Shown: piece by piece, positions 1 to 8,284 of the stretch
How the letters are laid out: the number at the start of each line of letters is the position of its first letter
How positions within the stretch are numbered: the first letter of the stretch is position 1
Source of the DNA: Nocardioides sp.
Lineage (GTDB): Bacteria > Actinomycetota > Actinomycetes > Propionibacteriales > Nocardioidaceae
Direction of reading: 5' to 3'
Assembly: GCF_030150155.1 (NCBI RefSeq)
Contig: NZ_JASLGR010000034.1
Location: 124,001-188,000, forward strand
Length of the DNA: 64,000 bases
Position numbers and translations under genes: made by a program
The notes under the pieces: model-generated
What the model was told of the DNA's origin: nothing
The model's input: only the letters and a program-made list of their open reading frames with translations
The model's database searches: none

Positions 1-2
1 AG

Positions 3-1241
3 CCGCTCACCGCGCTCAGCACCAGCCCGAGCACCGCAGTGCCGCTCGGCAGCACGATCACCGCCGGCGACTGCGCCCAGCTGACGAAGGTGATCGCGGC
101 CACCGAGCTGCGCACCGACCCGATCACGCGCTGCAACCTGACGCCGACGTTCAAGGCCGGCGAGCCGACGTACGACTGCGGCGAGGGGACCACCCCGACC
201 ACGCTGCTCGCCGCCGACTTCGAGCACGGCCTGGGCCAGTGGACGACCGAGCAGGTCGGCGCCACCCCGACCTCGACGGTCTCGCCGTGGACCGTCACCA
301 CCGCAGCGCAGGGCAACACCACGAAGGCGGCCTTCGTCGCCGACCCGGCCGGTGACTGCGCGACGAACCTGGCCGGGCGCTCCTCGCTGCTCAGCCCGAC
401 CGTGACGATCCCGGCCGACACGCTCACCCCGCAGCTGCGGTTCCGCCACGACGTCGCCCTCGAGCCGGGGTACGACGGCGCCAACGTGTCGATCAGCGTC
501 AACGGGGGCGCCTTCACCGTGCTGCCGGCCGCGGCCTGGCTGTGGAACGGCCCGAACGCGACGATCACCGAGTGGCCGAGCGCCTGGGGCACCACCGAGA
601 ACCCGATGGTCGGCGAGCCGGCCTGGAACGGCCAGGTCCAGACCCTGAGCACCGGGTGGGGCACCAGCGTCGCCGACCTCGCCGCCGCGGGCGTCAGCCC
701 GGGCGACACGGTCCAGGTCCGGTTCAACCTCGGCACCGACGCCTGCAGCGGCTATCAGGGCTGGTACGTCGATGACGTGTCGGTCATCGTCTGCGGGCCG
801 ATCCCGGCGCCGAGCCCGAGCCCGACGGCGACCGCGACCGCAACGGCGACGGCGACGGCGACCAGCAGCCCGACCAGCACCACCAGCCCGACGACCACCC
901 CGACGACGAAGCCGACCACCAAGCCGTCGGCCGGCGCCCCCCAGGTGACGCAGAAGGCCACCCGGACCGCCCTGGCGCTCACCCCGAAGCGACCGAAGCA
1001 GAAGAAGCGGATCGTGCTCACCGCGACCGTCAGCCCGGCCAGCACCGGCACGGTGACGTTCTGGCTCGACGGCCGCAAGGTCGGCACCGCCTCGGTCCGG
1101 AGCGGGAAGGCGACCCTGCGGATCTCGGCCGCTGCCGCCAAGCGCCTGAAGAAGGGCAAGCACACCGCGAAGGCGACGTACTCCGGCAGCACCACGGCCC
1201 GCCCCAGTACGGGGACGGTCCGTTTCACCGCCCGCCGTTGA
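3..1241 (+). CDS. Secreted metallopeptidase-like protein, C-terminal part (5' truncated by window edge)
   Basis: The frame is open from the first bases of the window, so the true start lies upstream and only about 413 codons are seen. The first part, with paired cysteines in a DCAQL...RCNL pattern, resembles the end of an M4/M36-type secreted metallopeptidase. Next comes a jelly-roll-like domain starting ADFEHGLGQW and ending GWYVDDVSV, which is common after such peptidases. A low-complexity Pro/Ser/Thr/Ala linker follows, then a C-terminal Ig-like (Big_5-type) domain rich in Lys. No catalytic HExxH is in the visible part, so the peptidase assignment is inferred from the accessory domains. 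It would act outside the cell or at the surface. Confidence 0.6.
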   Translation, partial: PLTALSTSPSTAVPLGSTITAGDCAQLTKVIAATELRTDPITRCNLTPTFKAGEPTYDCGEGTTPTTLLAADFEHGLGQWTTEQVGATPTSTVSPWTVTTAAQGNTTKAAFVADPAGDCATNLAGRSSLLSPTVTIPADTLTPQLRFRHDVALEPGYDGANVSISVNGGAFTVLPAAAWLWNGPNATITEWPSAWGTTENPMVGEPAWNGQVQTLSTGWGTSVADLAAAGVSPGDTVQVRFNLGTDACSGYQGWYVDDVSVIVCGPIPAPSPSPTATATATATATATSSPTSTTSPTTTPTTKPTTKPSAGAPQVTQKATRTALALTPKRPKQKKRIVLTATVSPASTGTVTFWLDGRKVGTASVRSGKATLRISAAAAKRLKKGKHTAKATYSGSTTARPSTGTVRFTARR

Positions 1242-1251
1242 CACACAACGA

Positions 1252-1296
1252 ACCGCGGTACCCGACAGGCAGCCTGTGCCCGTCAGGTACCGCGGT
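1252..1296. terminator. Bidirectional hairpin between convergent genes
   Basis: ACCGCGGTACC at 1252-1262 pairs perfectly with GGTACCGCGGT at 1286-1296, and the loop has partial self-complementarity. It lies between two convergent stop codons. There is no T-run, which is usual for actinobacterial terminators. Confidence 0.65.
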
Positions 1297-1313
1297 CTCG
1301 GCGCTGACCTGGG

Positions 1314-2348
1314 TCAGTTGACCTTCCAGGCGTCGAGGTCGACCGGGTCCTTCTCCAGCTGGTGCGAGATCAGGAACTCGTTGGTGCCCTTCAGCAGGGC
1401 CAGGCCCTTCTCGGTGAAGGCCTCGCTGGGGTACAGGCTGACCGGCTGGGTCGCCTTGATCACGGCGGCGTCGGTGCCGGTCGCGGTCGCGGCGAAGGCG
1501 TAGTACTCGTCGGACTTGGCGGTCATGTCGGCGACCGCTGCGGCCCGGACCTTGTTCCAGGCGGCCGGGAGGTCGGGGTGGGCGGCCAACGCCTTCTCCG
1601 TGATCACCGTCAGGCTGCTGCCGAGCAGGTCGGGGTGCTGGGAGGCCTTGTCGATCACCGAGAAGCCCTGCTTCTCCAGGGCGGCGGTGAGCTGGCCGGC
1701 CGGAGCGGCGTAGGCGGCGATGCCGCCGGACTGGAGCGAGGCGAGCGCGTCGGTGGTGTAGACGTGGGTGACCTTGACCGAGTCCGACAGGCCGTTCTCC
1801 TCCAGCAGCGCGACCAGGTAGCGGTACATGTAGGAGCCCACCTGGGTGGCGACGGTCTTGCCCTTGAGGTCGGCCAGGGTGGTCGGGCCGCCCTTGGCGG
1901 CGAAGAGCCAGGCGTCGGTGCCGACCGAGCCCTGGTTGATCAGGCGGGTCGGGATGCCCGAGGCCTTGGCCGACAGCGCCGGGGTGTCGCCCAGGTTCGC
2001 CAGGTCGATCGAGCCACCCGCGATGGCCGCGGAGAGGTCGGGGCCGTTCTTGAACGGGACGAACTTCACCGCACTGATCCCGGCGTCCGTGAGGCCGGGC
2101 TCCAGGGTGCCGGTCTTCTCCGCCCAGCCCTCGGGGCCGGCCGGGGTCGCGGTGTTCGAGATGAACCCGACCCGCAGCGTCGAGCCGCCCTTGTCCCCCG
2201 CGGCACCGGAGTCGCTGGAGCCGCAGGCGCTCGCCCCGAGCAGGAGCGCGGCCAGGGCGGCGGCGACACCGACGGTGCGCAGTCGAGGGGTACGTCGGCG
2301 GGTGCCGGCTCCTGCGGTCGGGGCGGAGTCAGCGGGGGTGTGGGACAT
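1314..2348 (-). CDS. ABC transporter substrate-binding lipoprotein, sulfonate/nitrate/taurine type (SsuA-like)
   Basis: Predicted 344-aa periplasmic-type binding protein of the NMT1/SsuA family. The start ATG (2346-2348) follows an AAGGA Shine-Dalgarno with about 7 nt spacing; an upstream in-frame extension has no such site. After an Arg-rich stretch comes a hydrophobic segment ending in the lipobox LGASAC, so it is probably a lipoprotein anchored outside the membrane. The mature part has the two-lobed family features (DLANLGDTPALSAKASG, LKGKTVATQVGSY). It is the last gene of a leftward operon with permease, ATPase, flavoprotein and ferredoxin genes, separated by a 203-bp gap. Sulfonate is the likely ligand class from the context; taurine or nitrate cannot be excluded. 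Confidence 0.85.
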   Translation of the reverse strand: MSHTPADSAPTAGAGTRRRTPRLRTVGVAAALAALLLGASACGSSDSGAAGDKGGSTLRVGFISNTATPAGPEGWAEKTGTLEPGLTDAGISAVKFVPFKNGPDLSAAIAGGSIDLANLGDTPALSAKASGIPTRLINQGSVGTDAWLFAAKGGPTTLADLKGKTVATQVGSYMYRYLVALLEENGLSDSVKVTHVYTTDALASLQSGGIAAYAAPAGQLTAALEKQGFSVIDKASQHPDLLGSSLTVITEKALAAHPDLPAAWNKVRAAAVADMTAKSDEYYAFAATATGTDAAVIKATQPVSLYPSEAFTEKGLALLKGTNEFLISHQLEKDPVDLDAWKVN

Positions 2349-2551
2349 CGGGGTTTCCTTCGGGTGGGTGGGCAGGCAGCCGTACGGCGGCACCGGGGCG
2401 CGCCGGACGGCAGGACGGGTGCCACGGGGTGACACCGGGTGACACGGGGGCACAGGTGGTGGGACAGGAGCGGGACAGGGGTGCGGCAGGATCCGGCAGC
2501 GCCGGGAGCCGGGCGGCTACGCGGACGGCGCGCGCTGGGCGGCGTACGGCC

Positions 2552-2920
2552 TCACTGCACGGTGGCGCCGGGCAGGTGCTCGGCCATCAGCTCGGGCAGC
2601 CGGGCGTTGGTGTCGCGCAGGCTTCCCGGGCGACGGCCCTTGCCCCAGCCGATCCAGACCCGGTAGGCGCCCAGACGGCCGTCGGCGGCGAGGGTCTCCT
2701 CGTCGCGGTACTCCGAGCCGGCCGCGACCGGGAGCCGGTCGGGGGCGACGAAGAGGGCGTCGACGGGGCAGTACGCCTCGCACATGAAGCAGGACTGGCA
2801 GTCGCTCTGCCGGGCGATCACCGGCGGGCCGTCGGGGGCGGCGTCGAAGACGTTGGTCGGGCAGATCTCGACGCACTTGTTGCAGTCGATGCACCGGTCG
2901 GCGGACAGCAGCTCGATCAT
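2552..2920 (-). CDS. 4Fe-4S dicluster ferredoxin, partner of the adjacent flavoprotein
   Basis: 122-aa protein beginning MIELLSADRCIDCNKC. It has two four-cysteine motifs: CIDCNKCVEICP (about residues 10-21) and CQSCFMCEAYCP (about 42-53), so it should carry two [4Fe-4S] clusters. The C-terminal half has no motif I recognise. Its ATG overlaps the stop of the flavoprotein gene (ATGA), so the two are translationally coupled. The pair resembles AprA/AprB-like flavoprotein and ferredoxin units found beside sulfonate-type transporters in Actinobacteria. The ferredoxin would pass electrons to or from the FAD subunit; the reaction is not known. Confidence 0.85.
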   Translation of the reverse strand: MIELLSADRCIDCNKCVEICPTNVFDAAPDGPPVIARQSDCQSCFMCEAYCPVDALFVAPDRLPVAAGSEYRDEETLAADGRLGAYRVWIGWGKGRRPGSLRDTNARLPELMAEHLPGATVQ

Positions 2921-4521
2921 GAGACCAGCTCCTCGAGGTCGGTGTGGACGGCGTCGCTGAGCAGCGGCCGGTTCTCGTCGACGGCGACCCGGACGTGGTC
3001 CAGGCCCCAGGTCAGCAGCCGGTGCCCCTGGCGCGGATCGGTCCCCGGGTGGTCGTCGCGACGGTGCAGGCCGCGGGACTCGGGCCGGGCCAGGGCGGCG
3101 TGGTACATCCAGCGGGCGTGGGCCACCATCGCGGCGGCCTCCCGGGCACGCTGCGGGCTCTGGCGGGCGTCGAGGCCGGGCACGGCGACGTGCCAGAGGT
3201 CCTCGAGCCGGAGCAGCGAGTCGGCCAACCCAGCGGCGGTGCGGAACAGGTTGCGCTCCAGCGGCTCGACCTCGGCCTTGACCGCAGCGATCACCTCGCC
3301 CGGGTCGACGGTGCCCGCGCCGGTGCCGACGGTGGCGGTGCCCGCAACACCGGCAGCACCCGCAGCAGCACCGAGGCCACTCCGGCCCCGGGCGAACGCC
3401 GCCGCAGCGGCCCCGCTCCACGTCCCCGAGGAGATCGCCCAGGCACCGTTGTGGCTGCCGCCTCCGCTCATCGCGCCGGTGATCAGCTCCCGGGTGGCGG
3501 CGTCGCCGGCGGCGTACAGGCCCGGGACGGTCGTCTCGCAGCCCTCGCCGGTCAGCACCAGACCGCCGGTGCCGCGCACCGTGCCCTCCAGCACCATCCG
3601 GATCTCGAACAGGTCGGTGAACGGGTCGATCCGGGCCTTGTCGTAGGGCAGGAAGAAGTTCGGCTGCGCCCAGCGGACCTGCTCACGCAGGTGTTCGGGG
3701 ACGAGGTCGAGGCGGGCAAAGACCCGCTCGGTGACCAGGGCGCGGTTGATCTGCGCCCGTCCGGCGAAGCCCGGCGCGACGTCGAACCGGGTGCCGTCCT
3801 CGCGGTAGTAGTGCGCGAACTGGTAGATCCGGCCCTTGGTCTGGGCGCCGAACACGGGCGCCATCCCGTAGGCGCTGGAGAACTCCATCCCGGAGAACGT
3901 CGCCCCTACCTCGGCGGCCATCAGGTGGCCGTCGCCGGTGTCGGGGTTGCAGCCGAGCGCCCCGGAGAGGAACGCGCAGCCCCCGGTCGCCACGATCACC
4001 GCTCCGGCCTCGACCCGCCACGGATCGTTCCCGCGCTGACGATGTACGCCGGCCGCGCCGCTGACCACGCCGTCGGCGTCGATCAACAGCTCCAGGGCGG
4101 GGCTCTGGTCCAGGATCGTGACCCCGGCGCGCTGCACCTGGAGTCGCATCAGCCGCATGTACTGGGGCCCCTGCAGCGAGGAGCGTCGTACGGTGCCGGC
4201 CGGGTCGGTCGGGAACGGGTAGCCCCAGGCGTCGAGCTGGCCGACCTGGCGCCAGGTGGTCTCCACCGTCCGCTCCATCCAGCGCCGGTCGGTGAGGTGC
4301 CCTCCGCCGACCTCCCGGGCACGGATGGACGCGTCCCGGGCCTCGCCCTCGGGGCCGACGTGCCAGACGTTGTTGCCGCCCGCCGCCGCAGCGCCGGAGG
4401 TGCCGACGTACCCCTTGTCGGCGAGCACGACGGAGGCACCGGCGCGGGCGGCGGCCACGGCCGCCCAGGTCCCGGCGGGCCCACCGCCGAGGACGAGGAC
4501 GTCGGTGCGGAGCGTGGTCAT
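2917..4521 (-). CDS. FAD-dependent oxidoreductase, fumarate reductase/AprA-like flavoprotein subunit
   Basis: 534-aa flavoprotein. The N-terminus carries a dinucleotide-binding motif (VLGGGPAGTWAAVAAARAG) and the family's second FAD segment (GTSGAAAAGGNN). A C-terminal FAD-contact segment reads GLYAAGDAATRELITGAMSGG. It belongs to the FAD_binding_2 superfamily shared by fumarate reductase, L-aspartate oxidase and APS reductase alpha subunits. It overlaps the ATPase gene upstream and the ferredoxin gene downstream by 4 nt each, so it is a core part of this operon. The likely role is oxidation or reduction of an imported sulfur compound in the cytoplasm with the ferredoxin as electron carrier. 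The substrate is inferred from context only. Confidence 0.8.
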   Translation of the reverse strand: MTTLRTDVLVLGGGPAGTWAAVAAARAGASVVLADKGYVGTSGAAAAGGNNVWHVGPEGEARDASIRAREVGGGHLTDRRWMERTVETTWRQVGQLDAWGYPFPTDPAGTVRRSSLQGPQYMRLMRLQVQRAGVTILDQSPALELLIDADGVVSGAAGVHRQRGNDPWRVEAGAVIVATGGCAFLSGALGCNPDTGDGHLMAAEVGATFSGMEFSSAYGMAPVFGAQTKGRIYQFAHYYREDGTRFDVAPGFAGRAQINRALVTERVFARLDLVPEHLREQVRWAQPNFFLPYDKARIDPFTDLFEIRMVLEGTVRGTGGLVLTGEGCETTVPGLYAAGDAATRELITGAMSGGGSHNGAWAISSGTWSGAAAAAFARGRSGLGAAAGAAGVAGTATVGTGAGTVDPGEVIAAVKAEVEPLERNLFRTAAGLADSLLRLEDLWHVAVPGLDARQSPQRAREAAAMVAHARWMYHAALARPESRGLHRRDDHPGTDPRQGHRLLTWGLDHVRVAVDENRPLLSDAVHTDLEELVS

Positions 4522-5219
4522 GCGTGGACCCCCAGACGGGACAGGAGACGGGCGCGCAGATCGGCGTAGCCCAGGTCTTCGATGGAGCGGGTGGGGACGT
4601 CGACGTCGTCGACGTCCAGGTCGGTGACGATCGCGCCGGCGTCCATCACGAGGATCCGGTCGGCCAGCCGGATCGCCTCGTCGACGTCATGGGTGACCAG
4701 CAGGACGGCGGGGTGGTGGCGCTGCCACAGGTCGCGGACGAGGTCCTGGGCGGTCAGCCGGGTGAGGGCGTCGAGGGCGCCGAACGGCTCGTCGAGCAGC
4801 AGCAGCTCGGGCTTGCGGACCAGGGCGCGGGCCAGGGAGGCACGCTGCGCCTCACCGCCGCTGAGGGTCAACGGCCAGGCGTTGGCGCGGTGCCCGAGCC
4901 GGACCTCGGCCAGGGCCGCCTCGGCCTCGGCACGGGTGGCCGAGGTGCCCAGGGTGACGTTGCGCCAGACCCGCTTCCAGGGCAGCAGTCGCGGTGCCTG
5001 GAAGGCGACGGCCCGGTGGCGTGCCACCTGGACGTCCCCCTCGATCTCGGGGTCGAGACCGGCCAGGATCCGCAGCAGGGTGGACTTGCCGCAGCCGCTG
5101 GCGCCGAGCAGGGCGACGAACTGGCCCGAGGCGATGGTGAGGTCGAGACCGTCGATGACGCGGGTCGGACCGAAGCTCTTGGACAGGCCGCGTACGTCGA
5201 CCGCGATCGGGCCGCTCAT
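4518..5219 (-). CDS. ABC transporter ATP-binding protein, SsuB/TauB type
   Basis: 233-aa nucleotide-binding subunit. Walker A is GASGCGKST (about residue 39), the signature is LSGGEAQRASLARAL, Walker B is LLLLDEPFGALD, and the switch histidine is in VTHDVDEA. This sequence pattern is typical of the nitrate/sulfonate/taurine import family. It overlaps the FAD gene by 4 nt and shares one base with the permease gene, so all are co-translated. It would power uptake with the SsuC-like permease and the SsuA-like lipoprotein of the same operon. Confidence 0.9.
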   Translation of the reverse strand: MSGPIAVDVRGLSKSFGPTRVIDGLDLTIASGQFVALLGASGCGKSTLLRILAGLDPEIEGDVQVARHRAVAFQAPRLLPWKRVWRNVTLGTSATRAEAEAALAEVRLGHRANAWPLTLSGGEAQRASLARALVRKPELLLLDEPFGALDALTRLTAQDLVRDLWQRHHPAVLLVTHDVDEAIRLADRILVMDAGAIVTDLDVDDVDVPTRSIEDLGYADLRARLLSRLGVHA

Positions 5220-6094
5220 CAGCGCACCCCGGCCGGACGCCAGCGCAGCAGCACTCGCTCCAGGCCCCGCACGACCTGGTCGGTCAGCAGGCCGAGCAGG
5301 GCGTAGACGACGAGGCAGACGATGATCGTGTTGGTGTGCAGCAGCTGCTGCGAGGTGGTCATCAGGTAGCCCAGTCCGTTCACCGCACTGATCTGCTCGG
5401 CGAAGATGAGGGCCAGCCAGCTGACGCCGAGCCCGACCCGGAGGCCGACCAGGGCCTGGGGCAGGGCGCCGGGCACGATCACGTGCACGATCTGCTGGAT
5501 CCGGCCCAGGCCCAGGCTGCGTCCGGCCTCGATCAGGGTCGGGTCGACGTGCCGGATGCCGGCGGTGAAGTTGATGTAGATCGGGAAGACCACGCCCAGC
5601 GCGATCAGGGCGACCTTGGGGGTCTCCCCCACGCCGAGCCAGACGATCAGCAGCGGCACCAGGCCGACGAACGGCACGGTCCGCAGCATCTGCATCGGTG
5701 CGTCGATCAGGTCCTCGCCGATCCGGGAGAGGCTGGCCAGCAGCGCCAGGGCGGTGCCGATCACGAGGCCGAAGGCGAGACCGGCCAGGACCCGCTGCAG
5801 GCTGACCCCGATCGCGGAGAACAGCGAGCCGTCGCGGAGCAGGTCGAGTGCCTCGGAGGCGACCGCGTGCGGGGAGCCCATCACCAGCGGCGAGAGCGTC
5901 CCGGTCGCGCTGGCGATCTGCCAGGCGGCGAGCAGGACGACGACACCGCTGAGCCGGGTGATCGCGCGCGGAACGGCCCAGCGCCGACGTCGGGCGCCTC
6001 CGAGCCGTTCGAGGTGGCTGCGGGCCGCGTCGGAGGGTCCCTCCCAGGCGGCGGAGCGGGCCGACAGGACTGTGCTGGTCATGGCGACCATCAT
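5219..6094 (-). CDS. ABC transporter permease, SsuC/TauC type
   Basis: 291-aa inner-membrane permease with about six hydrophobic helices and the BPD_transp_1 EAA-like loop (EAGRSLGLGRIQQIVHVIVPGA, about residues 188-209). First gene of the leftward transport operon. Two adjacent ATGs (6092-6094 and 6089-6091) and a third at codon 5 are possible starts; none has a clear Shine-Dalgarno, so the start is uncertain by a few codons. Upstream on the coding strand is TGATAAAGTC, also found before the SfnB-like gene at 20274. Confidence 0.9.
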   Translation of the reverse strand: MMVAMTSTVLSARSAAWEGPSDAARSHLERLGGARRRRWAVPRAITRLSGVVVLLAAWQIASATGTLSPLVMGSPHAVASEALDLLRDGSLFSAIGVSLQRVLAGLAFGLVIGTALALLASLSRIGEDLIDAPMQMLRTVPFVGLVPLLIVWLGVGETPKVALIALGVVFPIYINFTAGIRHVDPTLIEAGRSLGLGRIQQIVHVIVPGALPQALVGLRVGLGVSWLALIFAEQISAVNGLGYLMTTSQQLLHTNTIIVCLVVYALLGLLTDQVVRGLERVLLRWRPAGVR

Positions 6095-6118
6095 GGCAGT
6101 ATCTCGACTTAGTTACTG

Positions 6119-6128
6119 GACTTTATCA
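6119..6128 (-). promoter_or_regulatory. TGATAAAGTC element upstream of the transporter operon
   Basis: On the minus strand TGATAAAGTC lies 24 nt before the permease start. The identical 10-mer occurs at 20311-20320, upstream of the SfnB-like gene. It is AT-rich in a very GC-rich genome. It may be a core promoter element or a shared operator of a sulfur regulon. Confidence 0.4.
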
Positions 6129-6226
6129 ATCAGTGAGACAACTGCCTGCGGAGTGAGACGCCGATCACGGGAGCCGAAGCGGGGCGGGAAGCCTGGAGCC
6201 GGAAGCCGTCGACCCGCACAACGACG

Positions 6227-6276
6227 CTGACCCCGGAAGGAGCGACGCCACACGGCGCCGCTCCCCCCAGGGTCAG
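6227..6276 (-). terminator. Two-tier hairpin downstream of the phosphoesterase gene
   Basis: CTGACCC (6227-6233) pairs with GGGTCAG (6270-6276). Inside it GGAGCGACGCC (6239-6249) pairs with GGCGCCGCTCC (6254-6264) with one mismatch. It lies about 35 nt past the leftward stop at 6312. Confidence 0.6.
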
Positions 6277-6311
6277 GTATCAGCGTGGACCCAGGTGAGT
6301 GAGGACCCAGG

Positions 6312-8240
6312 TCAGTGGGTGACCTTGAACCCCACGTTCCGCGTGCGGTGGTGGCCGCTCGCGTCGACGTACATCACGGTGTAGCGGTGCTGGCGCCCCG
6401 CCTTGAGGTGCTCGGTGGCGACCTTGATCACCGCGGTGCCGTCGGCGCCGGCCGTGACGTGCCCGACCACCGCCCCGTGCGCGTGCCGGACCACGACCCG
6501 CGAGGACGGGTGCGCTCCGACCACCGTGACGGCCGCGCGGCGCCCGACCCGGACCGAGCGCGGGGCGCTGACCGAGCTGGCCGCCGCGGTGGCAGCCGCC
6601 GAGGGCACCACCGCAGCCGCAGCCGCCGACCCCGAGCCCGAGGCCGAGGCCGACGGGGAGGCCGTCGCACTCACCACCGGGTTCTGGTGCGGCATCGTCT
6701 GCACCGCTCCGGGCCGCACCGGCATCGGCAGCGAGGAGGCGTTCAGCTGGGCCTGGTAGTTCGCCTGCCGGGTGGTGGCGGTCTTGAACTCGGTGTCGGC
6801 CGGGGCCGCCTGCGAGACCGGCTGGAACGCCCCGGCGAGGTCGTCGAACGTCTCCCGGCGCCACGCGGTGATGTCGGAGAACGTCACCGGACCGTGGCCC
6901 GACAGGCCGCCGGCCGCGGTGATCGCCTCGATCAGCTGGAGCGGCGAGGTGTGATCGGCGACCTGGGAGTAGACGTGGCCGCCCACCGTCCACGGCGAGA
7001 CGATGATGCACGGCACCCGGAACCCGGCACCGGCCGGCAGGCCACCACCGGGCGTCCCCCGGGGCGAGGGCATGTCGACGTACTCCTCGGCATGCAGCGT
7101 CGGGTCGGGGACCGGCGGCGGCACGTGGTCGAAGAAGCCGTCGTTCTCGTCGTAGTTGATGATGAAGACGGTCGAGGCCCACAGGTCGGGGTTGGCGGCC
7201 AGGGCCTCGAGCTTCGAGGCCAGGAAGTACGCGCCGGCGGCGGGCGTGTTCGGCGGGTGCTCGTCGGAGGCGTAGGGCCCGTCGGGGAAGAGCCAGGTGA
7301 CGTCGGCCAGGGTGCCGTTGGCGCAGTCCTCCTCGAAGCCGAGGTAGCCGACCTTCGCCTTGGTCGGGTTCGCGGGGTCACCCGCTCCCCCGACGGTGCC
7401 GTTGCCGAAGAGCGTCCCGGTGGTCATCACCCGGTTGTAGAGCGCGGTGGAGACCAGGTTCTCCTTGAACTTCTTCCACCACTTGAAGTAGTTGTACGAC
7501 CCCGCGCTGGAGTAGGCCTTGACCGTGTAGCCGGCCGCGTCGAGCACCTCCGGCGCCGAGGTCCAGGTCAGGGTGTTGGGCGCGACCGTCTCCAGGATCG
7601 GACCACCGCGCTCCCCGGTCGGGTCGTTGGTGCCCGACATCCAGATCGCCCGGTTGGGGTACGTCGGCCCCATCACCGAGCAGTGGTAGTTGTCCATCAG
7701 GGTGAACTTCTCGGCCAGCGCCCAGTGGAACGGGATGTCGGCCTGGGTCATGTAGCCCATCGTGTAGCTGCCCTTGGCCGCGCCGTCGGAGGCGAGGTGG
7801 GTGGTCATCCAGCCGTCCATCTTGCCCTGGTTCCACGAGGCGTGCTGGTCGCGCCAGTCGTGCGAGAGCGACGGGATCGCCGCCGCCCCCGTGGTCGCGG
7901 TGTCCATGTGGAACGGCATCAGGTAGCCGTTCGGGTTGGCCGGGTCGGGCTGCTGGAAGACGGAGTTGCCGTTGGCCAGCGTCATCGCGTGCGGGTCGTC
8001 GAACCCGCGCACGCCGGGGAAGGTGCCGAAGTAGTGGTCGAAGGAGCGGTTCTCCTGCATCACCATCACGACGTGCTTGATCTGGGCCAGGTCGAACGTC
8101 GCGGTCTCGGCGGCCGCGGCGGCGCTGAGCCGCTCCGGGAGGATCCCGGACATGCCCGCCATCCCGGCGACGGCGGCGGCCCCCATGATCACCGTACGGC
8201 GGTTGGCCTGCGGGTTGAGAGGGTTGGTCTGCTCACTCAT
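6312..8240 (-). CDS. Tat-exported phosphoesterase, phospholipase C/acid phosphatase family (PF04185)
   Basis: 642-aa secreted enzyme. The start ATG (8238-8240) is preceded by a purine-rich AAGAAGAGA; an upstream in-frame extension is possible. The N-terminus has a twin-arginine signal (NRRTVIMGAAAVAG) and a likely cleavage region near SAAAAAE. Family motifs are ENRSFDHYFGTFPGVRGF (about 68-85), NYDENDGFFDHVPPP and RVPCIIVSPW. These place it with non-hemolytic phospholipase C and related phosphoesterases that cleave phosphate ester bonds outside the cell. After the catalytic domain comes an Ala/Ser/Gly linker and a C-terminal Ig-like domain of about 90 residues that may bind the surface. It lies 44 nt downstream of the 1563-aa secreted protein gene on the same strand, so the two may be co-transcribed. 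Confidence 0.85.
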   Translation of the reverse strand: MSEQTNPLNPQANRRTVIMGAAAVAGMAGMSGILPERLSAAAAAETATFDLAQIKHVVMVMQENRSFDHYFGTFPGVRGFDDPHAMTLANGNSVFQQPDPANPNGYLMPFHMDTATTGAAAIPSLSHDWRDQHASWNQGKMDGWMTTHLASDGAAKGSYTMGYMTQADIPFHWALAEKFTLMDNYHCSVMGPTYPNRAIWMSGTNDPTGERGGPILETVAPNTLTWTSAPEVLDAAGYTVKAYSSAGSYNYFKWWKKFKENLVSTALYNRVMTTGTLFGNGTVGGAGDPANPTKAKVGYLGFEEDCANGTLADVTWLFPDGPYASDEHPPNTPAAGAYFLASKLEALAANPDLWASTVFIINYDENDGFFDHVPPPVPDPTLHAEEYVDMPSPRGTPGGGLPAGAGFRVPCIIVSPWTVGGHVYSQVADHTSPLQLIEAITAAGGLSGHGPVTFSDITAWRRETFDDLAGAFQPVSQAAPADTEFKTATTRQANYQAQLNASSLPMPVRPGAVQTMPHQNPVVSATASPSASASGSGSAAAAAVVPSAAATAAASSVSAPRSVRVGRRAAVTVVGAHPSSRVVVRHAHGAVVGHVTAGADGTAVIKVATEHLKAGRQHRYTVMYVDASGHHRTRNVGFKVTH

Positions 8241-8284
8241 GAGTGCTGTCTCTTCTTCGTTCGTGATCGGGACGTGGGAGGAGG

